This document shows positions 42,748 through 51,982 of a stretch of 64,000 bases of DNA, one piece after another. The stretch spans positions 62,001 through 126,000 of the IMG/VR virus record IMGVR_UViG_3300023202_000383; one strand, 5' to 3'. Position 1 is the stretch's first letter. Every line of letters starts with the position of its first letter. This DNA is from a virus. Under the pieces are notes generated by a model. It was not told where the DNA came from and made no database searches. It saw nothing but the letters and a program-made list of their open reading frames with translations. The position numbers and the translations under genes were made by a program.

Positions 42748-45738
42748 ATGGCTTGGCAACTATTTGATAGAATTAGAGGGTTTACTAGATCTGCTGGTAT
42801 ATATCAGCAGGACCGCCTGCTTCAAGACCAGCCTTCTATAGATAAGTTAATTTCTGGCAATCAATTTCTAGACTTCAATCAGCAGCAAGCACTTCTAGAC
42901 CAGACCAATCTTCAAATAAATAGACTTGAGCGATACAAAGATTATGACCAGATGGATGAAGTTGGCGAAGCGTCGCTCGCGTTAGACCTATATGCTGATG
43001 AGTCATCGATAGTTGACCCAGAATACAAGCATACTGTCATTATAAAGTCTGCACATTCTTCTGTAAAACATGCTCTTGAAGACCTGTTTCACAATCGAAT
43101 ATTAATAGATAGAATAATCAGGGCGATGGTGCGGTACTTGGTAAAGTACGGCGATGCTCCGTTTGAAATCATACCAACGACTGATAGAGATGGCGTTGCG
43201 ACCATCAAATTCATAAATGTTTATAACTTCACTAGGGTTGAAACGAAGTATGGTGATCTAGTTGGCTTCTTCCATCAAGATGAGATGGCGGCTGAGCCGA
43301 CGTTTCTGCACCCGTGGCAGGTTGTGCATTTTAGGCTTACTGAGTATGGTAATATTTATCACCCTTACGGGCGGTGCGCCGAATTCGGCACTAGGGTTTC
43401 CACGCCATCCGGATATAAGAATATTGAAGATTTTAAACCTGGGGATGATGTATACTGCTTTGCTAACAACAAATTAGTCCCGACTAAGGTGGTTGCTGCA
43501 TGTCATTCTGGCGAGAAGAAAATATTAAAAATTAAGACGCGGCATTTTGAAAATAGATGTAGCGAAAATCATCCAGTAATGGTTCGGCAGTGGAATCTGA
43601 AGCCGTTTAAGTATGGCAAGAAGTGGTTCGCTGATCTTGTCTATAAGAGAGCTGACGAAGTTGAGATTGGCGATGAATTAGTTGTTCCTAGAACACCTGA
43701 ATCTAATAATTATAATATTCTTGGCAATATCGGCAGCATGAACGTTGTCGCTGATGAAAAATTCGCGAGATTATTCGGATTCTTGATTGGCGATGGATGG
43801 TTGATGCGCAGGCATGGCAAAAACACCGGTGTTGAATTTGCTAATGGAGTAGACTCGAATCTTAATAAATATTATGGAGAATTATTGGATAATTATTCTC
43901 CTAATAAGATAAGGTCTTATAAGAAAAATGGGTCTCAAAGCACTTTAGTAGAAGATGCGACACATACATGCTCGAAAGATTTTGCTGATTTCTTAGAGAA
44001 AAAATGTGGATTCATTCAGGGTTCATACAATAAGAGAATCCCGCAGTGGGTATATTCTAGCCCAATGTCGGTCCAGAAGGAATTTATCCGTGGGTTGATT
44101 GATTCGGATGGTAGTAGTAATGTTGACGAATGGAAGTGTGAAAGGCTGCAGCTTGAGCTATCAAATTATGAATTAATAAAAGATGTTAAGATGCTTCTGC
44201 ATAAAATGGGTCTCAAGTGTGGGCAGATTCTAAAAAGAAACCGAGACGAAGACACTACTATAATCCATAGCCAAGAGTATGATAGACTCGATTCGTGGAC
44301 AATATACTTTTATAGATCAGACTTATTTGAAGCTGCTGGAAGACATGTGCAGCATTTAGCTGGTTCTCGTGGGTACAACTCTCGCAAGAAGGAATCTTCT
44401 AAATTTGGCAAAGATGTGATTTTTGAACCAGTAGTGTCTATAGAAGATGGCGGAACAAAGCCAACTGCTGATATTCAAGTTGATCACCCAGCATCAAACT
44501 TCGTTGCTGATGGTGTTGTTGTTCATAATTCTATCTTAGAGGGCGGAAGAAAGGCGTTCAAACAGTTGCGCCTTATGGAAGATGCAGCCCTTATATATAG
44601 AATCACGAGGGCTCCGGAGAAGAGGTTGTTCTCGATACCTGTTGGTAATATTCCAACTAAAGAAGTGCCTGAATATATTCAGGCTATCGCTCGGCAGTTC
44701 AAGAATCAACGATTCTACGATCCAAGGACGGGCGAATTTAACGAGAGGTATTCGCCGCTTATTCAAGAGGATGATTTCTTCTTGCCCAAGCGACCTGATG
44801 GAAGTGGCCCTGCAATTGACATACTCAAAGGTGCAGAGAATCTTGATCAGATAGCCGATATAGACTATTTCAAGAAGAAGATGGTCGCGCCTATGCATAT
44901 CCCATTTAGCAGGGTTGGCATAGGTGAAGGTTCTGGTGAAAATAGCGAGAAGTCTTTGGCATCTGAACATTCTCAATTTGCCAAGGCGGTTCAGTACGTC
45001 CAAAGAGAGATCGCCATAGGCTTACAGAAGGTCGCTATATGCCACCTGGCTATGGCTGGATATACTGCAAAGCAGATTAAAGATTTCTCGATTACGATGA
45101 CCGCCACTAATGCTATCGATGAATTATATAGAATAGAAACATGGTCTGGCAGGACCAGGGTCATGGCCGATCTCAAGGACCTTGGTTGGTTCCCGGACGT
45201 GTGGATTGTCACGAGATTTACGGATCTTAGCCCGGACGAGATTCAAGAACTCAAGACGATGGAGTCTCAGCTTGGAAGTGATGAAGGGGTGGATGAAGAG
45301 GCTCTTGGTCTTGGGGGAGGGGGAGGCGGAGGCGGTGGGATAGATGATCTGCTTGGCGCAGAAGAGGGCGAAGGTCTTGATGAGCTTGAAGGCCTTGAAG
45401 CCGAAGGAGAGGGTGGAGAAGATGGCGAGGCTGAGGATTTAGAGGATCTTGGTCTTGGCGAGAAATCTATGTATAATGCATATAAGGAAAAGAAAGTTCT
45501 GCAAGAACACAAGTTGCAGAGAAAGCGTAGAATAATAAAGGAATTCGTAGAGAAGATAAGAAACATGGGTATGAATAATGGGGGCGAGAAAGCTAATGAG
45601 ACATCTGCCTACGAAAATCTTAGGATGGAGAATGAGTTTGACGGACTAGAATCCAAGTCGAATATTGGTGGAGGTGTTTTAGAAGAAGATATTAAGAGCG
45701 AAGCCAAAGAAGAATATAAGAAAATATTGAGTGAATAA
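42748..45738 (+). CDS. gp20: portal protein interrupted by an intein
   Basis: 996 residues, 611 of extein and 385 of intein. N-terminal portal pattern: LERYKDYDQMDEVGEASLAL, ALDLYADESSI, IIRAMVRYLVKYGDAPFEII (cut). The intein lies after HPYGR; the extein resumes SILEGGRKAFKQLRLMEDAA, LIYRITRAPEKRLF and VGNIPTKE, all typical T4 gp20 elements. The C-terminus carries a nine-Gly run and acidic repeats, then a basic helical end. It forms the dodecameric ring for DNA entry and neck attachment. Confidence 0.92.
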   Translation: MAWQLFDRIRGFTRSAGIYQQDRLLQDQPSIDKLISGNQFLDFNQQQALLDQTNLQINRLERYKDYDQMDEVGEASLALDLYADESSIVDPEYKHTVIIKSAHSSVKHALEDLFHNRILIDRIIRAMVRYLVKYGDAPFEIIPTTDRDGVATIKFINVYNFTRVETKYGDLVGFFHQDEMAAEPTFLHPWQVVHFRLTEYGNIYHPYGRCAEFGTRVSTPSGYKNIEDFKPGDDVYCFANNKLVPTKVVAACHSGEKKILKIKTRHFENRCSENHPVMVRQWNLKPFKYGKKWFADLVYKRADEVEIGDELVVPRTPESNNYNILGNIGSMNVVADEKFARLFGFLIGDGWLMRRHGKNTGVEFANGVDSNLNKYYGELLDNYSPNKIRSYKKNGSQSTLVEDATHTCSKDFADFLEKKCGFIQGSYNKRIPQWVYSSPMSVQKEFIRGLIDSDGSSNVDEWKCERLQLELSNYELIKDVKMLLHKMGLKCGQILKRNRDEDTTIIHSQEYDRLDSWTIYFYRSDLFEAAGRHVQHLAGSRGYNSRKKESSKFGKDVIFEPVVSIEDGGTKPTADIQVDHPASNFVADGVVVHNSILEGGRKAFKQLRLMEDAALIYRITRAPEKRLFSIPVGNIPTKEVPEYIQAIARQFKNQRFYDPRTGEFNERYSPLIQEDDFFLPKRPDGSGPAIDILKGAENLDQIADIDYFKKKMVAPMHIPFSRVGIGEGSGENSEKSLASEHSQFAKAVQYVQREIAIGLQKVAICHLAMAGYTAKQIKDFSITMTATNAIDELYRIETWSGRTRVMADLKDLGWFPDVWIVTRFTDLSPDEIQELKTMESQLGSDEGVDEEALGLGGGGGGGGGIDDLLGAEEGEGLDELEGLEAEGEGGEDGEAEDLEDLGLGEKSMYNAYKEKKVLQEHKLQRKRRIIKEFVEKIRNMGMNNGGEKANETSAYENLRMENEFDGLESKSNIGGGVLEEDIKSEAKEEYKKILSE
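43375..44529 (+). mobile_element. LAGLIDADG intein in the portal protein (385 aa)
   Basis: Starts CAEFGTRVSTPSGYKNIEDF (block A). Block B is NRCSENHPVMVR, with Ser in place of the usual Thr before the ENH. Endonuclease motifs LFGFLIGDGWL and FIRGLIDSDGS, block F ADIQVDHPASNFVADG, end VVVHN followed by Ser. All splice-critical residues are present, so it is probably active. Confidence 0.92.
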
Positions 45739-45821
45739 CGCAATTCCAATATAAATTGGAAATTAATTCCAGACAAAAATATTTACGAGTACATCTTCAT
45801 CCAAATTGTAGGAGTATTATG

Positions 45822-48596
45822 ATGGATAATCGAGATTTTCAGCAATCCGCCATCACGGAATCGGTGGCAATGGATAGCAGGAAATTCTTGTCCGCTATCA
45901 ACAACTCTGCCCAGAGCCAAATAAAGTTTTTTCAAGAAGCTGTTCAAAAGCTCGGCAGTCGTGTAGATTCTGACTGGAATCTTGTAGCTCTCCATTCGGA
46001 CAAGCTTTTCTTTGAAGACCAGGATGGTCGTTTTTATGTGGCCAGCCATTCTAAAGAAAAGGGCGGAAGAATAGAGATCAACGACATTAAGCAGGTTGTC
46101 GTAACAGAAGGCGACAAGGCCCCTGTGTTCGAGTCTGCCTGCAATCAGCTTGTTGACGCTATCGAAGAAGGCAATACTAAGAAGATAGATGCCGCCTTCA
46201 GCAAGATAGCTGCAAATAGGTTTAGGCCAACGGCTGTTCCGAATAGCGGATATGTAAAGACTAAAGACGATATTGTCAGACATGTTGCTATTCACAATCC
46301 TGCAGTTGAGGAAGAAGGCAAGGTTTTTGATCTAGCTGATAGGATCGTCGAATCTATAGACGATAAATACAATATTATAGAAGGATCGGTTTCCGGTTCG
46401 TTCCGTAGCTCTGATTTTGAGCTGCCGATTACGGAATTAACTGTTCGTAGAGTAGTTGCGAACAGTATGAAATCTGTTGCTGAAAATGCGTATAAGAATG
46501 AAAATTTCCAGAAGCTTGTTGAATCAACTGCTGGTTTGATATGCAAAGGAAATGTTGAAAAAGCTGTTGCTCAAGCAGCGGTATTCTTAAAAGAGAACCA
46601 AGAATTTAGTCTTCTCAGCAGCTCTGAGACCAGAGAATTAGTGAACAACACTCTTGCCGCCTGCGGCGTGATGAATGAATCTCTGGTAGATGATACTACT
46701 ACTCTGTTTAGGAAGACGAATCTTAAGGTCAACAGAGGCGACATAGTAGAGGCTTGGAAGAGAACTGCTAAGAGAGCAAGTCATGCTGTTATGTATGAGA
46801 ATGTTCTTGCTCTTGAAGAAGCCGATGACTTCAATAAGACATACGATAAGTTCTTAGGAACTATTTTCGAGAGTGCTGATAGAGCTAAGGCCGTTAAGTG
46901 GGCACTTGGCAAGATCAAGAATGAGGTAGCTGGGGATGAAACCCTGACTGCTGAAATCGAAGAGATGATCGAAAATGTTGACACCGGCAGTGCGCAGGCG
47001 GTCAGCAACGCAGAGAGCTTATTGGCCAGAATATCCGAAGGCTTAAACGACGCTAGCACAGACATAGACAATTATGATGATCTGGGCGGCGAAATGGGCA
47101 TGGAGCCAGAGGATGAGTTTGCTGAGCCTGAGCCTGAACCAGAGGCGGAGCCAGAGACTGGTGATAAGTCTGGCACTACTATCAACATTTATACTGGCGA
47201 TAATGGCGCGGAGGTTAAGGACGATGGGTCAGAGCCTGATCTCGGCCTAGACGATGAGGGTGAAGATGTCGGAGACATAGGCGAGGAAGGTGAAGAACTC
47301 GACCTAGACGATCTACTTGCATCTGAGTCCAAAGATGATGGCGACACTATCGATGAAGATTCGGCTGCTCAAAAGGCGCTGCTTGATGCCATAGAAAATG
47401 GTCTCAACATTTCGGAAGATCTGTCGGAAGGCTTAGACGAAGATGAGGAAGTTGAGCCTTACGCGCTTCCTGAGGGCCTAGAATCTGGGGAGATCAATCA
47501 CGATTATGGCAGCCCAGCGTTAGTTGAAGCTGATGAGAGAGATATCGCAAATGCTAAGAGAGTCCTCTCTAGGGTTGGTGGTGGTGAGCGAGACGATATG
47601 ATGAAAGTCGAGTTCGAGGCCAGGCAAATGGCTGACGAACAAGACATGAACAGGGATGAAACTAACGAATTCGTCGAGTCCGTTCTTGCTGGCTGGTCAG
47701 ATGCCAGGAGAGACGACATCGAAGAGTCGCAATACAAGCAACCATCCAAACTATATACTCCTCGCAGAGGCATGAAGCGTGCTGCTATGCGTGAGGGCGT
47801 CAAGTGGCTTGACCGTGAAGGTACTGGCGTTCTTGGCGAGTATGGTGATGTGAGGTTTGTCCTTGACCACGCAGATCCGCCTGTATTCCTTAGTGAGGAT
47901 GGGCAGATTGAAATAGGTATCCCTGAGCAATATGTTGAGGATGTCTTAAAGCTTGCAGAGATAAAAGAAGGCGATCCGGCAGATGAAGCCGCATTCCTTG
48001 AATGGTTTAATGAGAATGTGGAGCAGCTTCGCTTGAGCGAGTCCTCGGATGATGATGCTCTTGATGAATCGGTTGCTAGGATGAAAGTCGACTCAGCTGG
48101 CAATGCTGAAGTTGAAGTAGACACCGATGGCGGTGCGATACCAGAAATGCCAATGGAGCCAACCGAGCCAGAAATGCTTCCGATCGAAGAGCCTATGGCT
48201 GATTATGATGATGTCGACGACTATACAGATGTAGATGTTGACACTGATGATGCAGCCGCAGTTGGAGTAATGGCCGATTATGATGAGGTCGAAGGCGAGA
48301 ATGACATCGAGCCTCAAGAAGTCGAGATGACCAATTATGCTGGTGATTACGATGAAGAAGAATACGATGAAGAAGAAGCGGGGATGGAAACCCACAAAGA
48401 CATGCCCGATGAAATGGAAGAAGTAGATGCGGGCGATGGTGACGAAGAAGCTGAAATGAAATCTGAGCTTCCAGACTTCATTAAGAAGAAGAAAGAAGAA
48501 AGCAAAGACAAGGGCGATGAGGACGAAGACCCCCATGCCGCAGCTCTAGGACGCAAAAACGGCGACAAGGACGACAAAGAGGGTGATGACGATTAA
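45822..48596 (+). CDS. large acidic prohead core / internal head protein
   Basis: 924 residues; ATG 45822 has ggag seven bases upstream and ATG 45819 is the other option. N-terminus MDNRDFQQSAITESVAMDSR contains an IxE site. A helical half (about 1-430) is followed by very acidic low-complexity blocks and an ending DEDPHAAALGRK plus acidic tail, shared with the 37545 protein. A middle segment (YTPRRGMKRAAMREGVKWL to EWFNENVEQL) looks folded. Its place between portal and protease is that of T4 core proteins gp67/gp68, though this is far larger. Internal head role inferred. Confidence 0.65.
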   Translation: MDNRDFQQSAITESVAMDSRKFLSAINNSAQSQIKFFQEAVQKLGSRVDSDWNLVALHSDKLFFEDQDGRFYVASHSKEKGGRIEINDIKQVVVTEGDKAPVFESACNQLVDAIEEGNTKKIDAAFSKIAANRFRPTAVPNSGYVKTKDDIVRHVAIHNPAVEEEGKVFDLADRIVESIDDKYNIIEGSVSGSFRSSDFELPITELTVRRVVANSMKSVAENAYKNENFQKLVESTAGLICKGNVEKAVAQAAVFLKENQEFSLLSSSETRELVNNTLAACGVMNESLVDDTTTLFRKTNLKVNRGDIVEAWKRTAKRASHAVMYENVLALEEADDFNKTYDKFLGTIFESADRAKAVKWALGKIKNEVAGDETLTAEIEEMIENVDTGSAQAVSNAESLLARISEGLNDASTDIDNYDDLGGEMGMEPEDEFAEPEPEPEAEPETGDKSGTTINIYTGDNGAEVKDDGSEPDLGLDDEGEDVGDIGEEGEELDLDDLLASESKDDGDTIDEDSAAQKALLDAIENGLNISEDLSEGLDEDEEVEPYALPEGLESGEINHDYGSPALVEADERDIANAKRVLSRVGGGERDDMMKVEFEARQMADEQDMNRDETNEFVESVLAGWSDARRDDIEESQYKQPSKLYTPRRGMKRAAMREGVKWLDREGTGVLGEYGDVRFVLDHADPPVFLSEDGQIEIGIPEQYVEDVLKLAEIKEGDPADEAAFLEWFNENVEQLRLSESSDDDALDESVARMKVDSAGNAEVEVDTDGGAIPEMPMEPTEPEMLPIEEPMADYDDVDDYTDVDVDTDDAAAVGVMADYDEVEGENDIEPQEVEMTNYAGDYDEEEYDEEEAGMETHKDMPDEMEEVDAGDGDEEAEMKSELPDFIKKKKEESKDKGDEDEDPHAAALGRKNGDKDDKEGDDD

Positions 48597-48625
48597 TCGC
48601 ATCGGTGCTTGAGCGCAGCGGGTGG

Positions 48626-48658
48626 AAGGGCGGGTTAGGAAACTAACCCGCCCTTTTT
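48626..48658 (+). terminator. intrinsic terminator with GAAA tetraloop
   Basis: Thirteen-bp stem aagggcgggttag / ctaacccgccctt closed by gaaa and followed by a short T run. It separates the acidic core gene from the protease gene. Confidence 0.9.
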
Positions 48659-48688
48659 ATTTGTTCAAATATAAATCAGGAGATTATT

Positions 48689-49372
48689 ATGAATACAGTG
48701 ATTAATAGAGGCGCTATTGCTCAAACTGGCCAGGTTCCTGCTGGCACTCAGTTTATCCAAGACACCTTCCCTCTAAAAATTTTAGAGTCGAAGAGAGACG
48801 TTAATGAGTCAATAGGTGGCAAACCAACCCTAAAGATCACTGGCGTCATCCAAAAGGCTGATGAAGCAAATCAGAATGGTCGTGTTTATCCATATGATGT
48901 TCTGGCAGAAGCTGTAGACAATATTCAAGAAGATTTAGAGACTAGAGCTGTTATCGGAGAATTCGATCATCCAAGTGACGCAAAAATTCATCTGGACAGA
49001 GTTAGTCATATTATGACTAGAGTTTGGATGGAAGGCAAGTACGTTTATGGTGTTGCTGAAGTTTTAGAAGAGATGCCATGTGGTCAAATGCTCGGTGCAT
49101 TGCTTCGTAGTAAAGCTAGAGTTGGCATTTCTTCTAGAGGTGTTGGAGACATGGAGGCCGTCAATGAAGGGGCGGACGGGGAGATGCACCGAGTGCTTCC
49201 CGGTTATTCATTTGTCACTTGGGACATCGTAGGTGAGCCAAGTGTCAAAGAAGCCGTGATGAGCGTGATGGAGAGTCGCAACAGGATTGTAACTAGAGCC
49301 AAGAAGGCGAATATCGATCCATGTGAGGCTTTGGTCACAGAAATTAACAAATGGCTCAGAAGTATCCGATAA
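48689..49372 (+). CDS. gp21: prohead core protein protease (gp21-like)
   Basis: 227 residues, ribosome site aggag before ATG 48689. IQKADEANQNGRVYPYDVL starts the domain; catalytic residues fit the family: His in VIGEFDHPSDAK and Ser in ARVGISSRGVGD, with YSFVTWDIVGEPS near the end. T4 gp21 (212 residues) cleaves head proteins after an L/I-x-E pattern during maturation. The motifs LxE and IxE recur in other proteins of this window. An endonuclease ORF is inserted 13 bp after the stop. Confidence 0.88.
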   Translation: MNTVINRGAIAQTGQVPAGTQFIQDTFPLKILESKRDVNESIGGKPTLKITGVIQKADEANQNGRVYPYDVLAEAVDNIQEDLETRAVIGEFDHPSDAKIHLDRVSHIMTRVWMEGKYVYGVAEVLEEMPCGQMLGALLRSKARVGISSRGVGDMEAVNEGADGEMHRVLPGYSFVTWDIVGEPSVKEAVMSVMESRNRIVTRAKKANIDPCEALVTEINKWLRSIR

Positions 49373-49385
49373 GTATCTAATCTTT

Positions 49386-50783
49386 ATGGATTATGTTACT
49401 AATCAAGTCGTAGAGTATATATGTTCAGATTGTAAAAAGTCACAAAAAATGAAGTATCGCCGGACCAGATATAATGGTTGGCGATGTAAAAGTTGTAAAT
49501 TAAAAGCATTACACAAGTCTGGCCATTATGATGGCAAGATTGGGTTGAATAAATTATCTGAAGAAGATAAAGATAAATTATCTAAAATAACTTCTGACAG
49601 ATGGAAAAATAAAGAATATCGACGTAAATGGAAAGAATCGAGAAATAAAACCAAAGAAAAAAGATCTAAAATATCGAAGGAGATATGGTCTGACCAAAAC
49701 AGGAAAGATAAATTATCAGAATTGCTCAAAGAAAGGTGGAAGGATCCAGAATACAGAAAATTAAAAAGTGAACAAAGCAAAAAATTATGGAATGATAAAG
49801 ATTATAGATCAAAAACTAGATTCAATAGAGGCAAAATATCGGGATTGCAGGAAACATTTTATTCTATATTAGATGATTTAGGATATGTTGCTTCTGATAG
49901 ATCTGCAGAAAAGCATTATTTTAGAGAATATGAGAACAAGCCGGATGATATAGAATGTTCAGTCGGCAATAAGGGTCCTTATAGTGTTGATTGTGTCATT
50001 CCTAAGTCAGATGGAACATATTTGGCTATTGATATTAATGGAGAATGGCCACACAGCCAACCAAATCGCGTCAAAATAGACGATGCAAAAATGTCATATA
50101 TGAGAAGTTATTTATCAGATCAATATGACTATAGAGTTATATGGGAAGTTGATTTTTTAAGCAAGAATAAGCTTGTTGACACGCTAAAAGAATGGCTAGG
50201 GATAAATGACATCAAAATATCCGAGTTTAGTTTCTCTGATATAGAGATCAAAAAATGTGTGGCTAGCGAATATAGAATATTATTGGGCAAGTATCATTAT
50301 TTGTCAACTGGCACAAGAGGTGGTATTTCTTATGGTGCATACTTGGATAACAAATTAACTGCTGTGTGCATGTTTTCGCCTCTTTCCAGGCAAAATATAT
50401 TGATCCCCAAAGAATATAATCGAAACCAATGTAGAGAACTGTCTAGATTCTGCATTGATCCAAGATACCAGAAAAAGAATTTTGGGTCTTGGTTTATATC
50501 TAGGTGCATTAAACTCTTACATAGAAATATTAAATTTATAATATCATATGCAGACACTACATTTGATCACGATGGGTCAGTATACAAAGCGAGCAATTTT
50601 AAATTAGATAAGGAAGTCCCACCTGATTATTGGTACATGAGGCAAGATGGTTGGGTGCTGCATAAGAGGACAGTATATGGGCACGCCGTTAGAATGTCTA
50701 TGAAAGAATCTGAATATGCAGAAAAACATTATTTAAGAAAAGTATATGGAAATAAAAAACTTAGGTTTGTATATAACCGGTAA
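49386..50783 (+). CDS. putative homing endonuclease with the clearest Mom-like C-terminal domain
   Basis: 465 residues from ATG 49386; the track-length start at 49323 would overlap the protease gene. CSDC and CKSC at residues 13-37 form a zinc ribbon. A basic array of RWKNKEYRRKWKES / RWKDPEYRKLKSE / LWNDKDYRSKT units follows. Nuclease core at about 160-260: YSVDCVIPK, LAIDINGEWPHSQ, VIWEVDFL. The last 190 residues read like Mu Mom: GKYHYLSTG, AYLDNKLTAVCMFSP, CRELSRFCIDPRYQKKNFGS, ISYADTTFDHDGSVYKASNF and a final LRKVYGNKKLRFVY. Mom modifies adenine through an acyl-type group. Whether this domain is catalytic is unknown. Confidence 0.75.
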   Translation: MDYVTNQVVEYICSDCKKSQKMKYRRTRYNGWRCKSCKLKALHKSGHYDGKIGLNKLSEEDKDKLSKITSDRWKNKEYRRKWKESRNKTKEKRSKISKEIWSDQNRKDKLSELLKERWKDPEYRKLKSEQSKKLWNDKDYRSKTRFNRGKISGLQETFYSILDDLGYVASDRSAEKHYFREYENKPDDIECSVGNKGPYSVDCVIPKSDGTYLAIDINGEWPHSQPNRVKIDDAKMSYMRSYLSDQYDYRVIWEVDFLSKNKLVDTLKEWLGINDIKISEFSFSDIEIKKCVASEYRILLGKYHYLSTGTRGGISYGAYLDNKLTAVCMFSPLSRQNILIPKEYNRNQCRELSRFCIDPRYQKKNFGSWFISRCIKLLHRNIKFIISYADTTFDHDGSVYKASNFKLDKEVPPDYWYMRQDGWVLHKRTVYGHAVRMSMKESEYAEKHYLRKVYGNKKLRFVYNR

Positions 50784-50790
50784 GCAGTAA

Positions 50791-51576
50791 TCATACCTCA
50801 AAATCTGGGTCGGTTGCCATATCTAGGATTTTGTTGTCTTTTAGAGCTGCACGAAGCTGTTTTGACTTTATTAGCATTTGATAGTCTTTGCTATCAAACC
50901 ATTTTTTGACCATATTGTATAGTGTTATTGCATTTTCATTCGTCAGATCATGATCTTCTGCAAACACGGGTGAAACGTAATCATTGCCGATTTTCTTTGG
51001 AGTCATTCTTATCTGAATAGCTCCCCGCTCTTTAGACTTTAAAATGTGCTTTGGGTCTGCACCAGGCACTTCCAACATCCTAAATATTATGTTGCTTATA
51101 TCATCTGTGATATAGTCTGTAAATATCCAATAATGACCGGATGACGATTCTATTGTCGCGGATCCGAGATTCCACACAGATTTTATCCAATGCTGCCCAG
51201 CTATCAGGTTTTCTCTTGAGTCACAATCTAAAACCAAGACGTGAATCGGCTTATCTCTCTTCACAAAACATTGTATGGTGCCGTAGTTGGCTTCGTCGGT
51301 AAGCAGATTATTCATAAACTGACTATATCCATCGGAACTTACTTTGCGGCTTCTGTATGTCTCGTCATATGGGTTTTTGCTAACTTTGTCTGTTTCTAGG
51401 ACAAAGTATTTATCCATTGGGCCTGCTAATTCTAAGAATGGGTTCTTGCTTGTTGTTGGGAATTCATCATCATTGCCATCAGCGTCTTTTAGCATCTGCA
51501 CCAATTCTTGCATTTCACTATCTTGCTCGTATTCATCTGGTTCATTCTTGAAGAAAATGTTTTTCAATATCGACAT
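50791..51576 (-). CDS. hypothetical protein with primase/polymerase-like acidic motif
   Basis: 261 residues. HVLVLDCDSRENLIAG followed by ATIESSSGHYWIFTDY resembles the hhDhD and SxH motifs of archaeo-eukaryotic-type primases, and GAIQIRMTPKKIG could be the third region. Only motif-level resemblance; no fold proof. It is on the minus strand, inside the head module, and its start overlaps the next minus-strand ORF by 35 bp, so the two likely form an operon. Confidence 0.5.
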   Translation of the reverse strand: MSILKNIFFKNEPDEYEQDSEMQELVQMLKDADGNDDEFPTTSKNPFLELAGPMDKYFVLETDKVSKNPYDETYRSRKVSSDGYSQFMNNLLTDEANYGTIQCFVKRDKPIHVLVLDCDSRENLIAGQHWIKSVWNLGSATIESSSGHYWIFTDYITDDISNIIFRMLEVPGADPKHILKSKERGAIQIRMTPKKIGNDYVSPVFAEDHDLTNENAITLYNMVKKWFDSKDYQMLIKSKQLRAALKDNKILDMATDPDFEV

Positions 51577-51898
51577 CTTGTGTTATTCTCCTGATTTCAT
51601 TAGCTAGAGCTTTGCCAGTTATTGTGCCTGCGTAGTTTGGATCTTTCCATTGCTTCTTGGCTTTATTGCTAGCTTTCTTTTTCTTTTCCTTGGTCCAGGC
51701 TGCAGTTCCGGCACATGATTTGCATGTGTATTTCTTCTTGCCGCGTTTGTTTTGCCTATATACAGCACCGATCGTCACTTCAAATTCTTTGTTGCACTTC
51801 GAGCATTTGATTTTAATCTTGGAGTCAATAGTCTTAGGTGCTGTGTATGTTATTTCCCATTCACCCATATTATCGATTGCGTCTAATATTTTGCTCAT
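51542..51898 (-). CDS. orphan zinc ribbon plus NUMOD-like motif, endonuclease N-terminal fragment
   Basis: 118 residues. CSKCNKE and CKSCAGT form a zinc ribbon like those starting the endonucleases at 13536 and 49386, and KKQWKDPNYAG is the same motif as their WQDPEYR units. The nuclease and Mom-like parts are absent. Either a remnant of a homing gene or a domesticated DNA-binding protein that regulates the operon with the 50791 gene. Confidence 0.6.
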   Translation of the reverse strand: MSKILDAIDNMGEWEITYTAPKTIDSKIKIKCSKCNKEFEVTIGAVYRQNKRGKKKYTCKSCAGTAAWTKEKKKKASNKAKKQWKDPNYAGTITGKALANEIRRITQDVDIEKHFLQE

Positions 51899-51982
51899 TT
51901 GTGTCCAGTGATCTGATTTGGCATCTATAATAATTAATCAAAGATATAACAGAGGGTAGAGGAATCCGAGTCAGGAGCCAAA

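Noticed and set aside
45267-45566. Pro/Ser-rich minus-strand ORF in the portal gene
   Set aside because: Shadow of the Gly/Glu-rich portal C-terminus.
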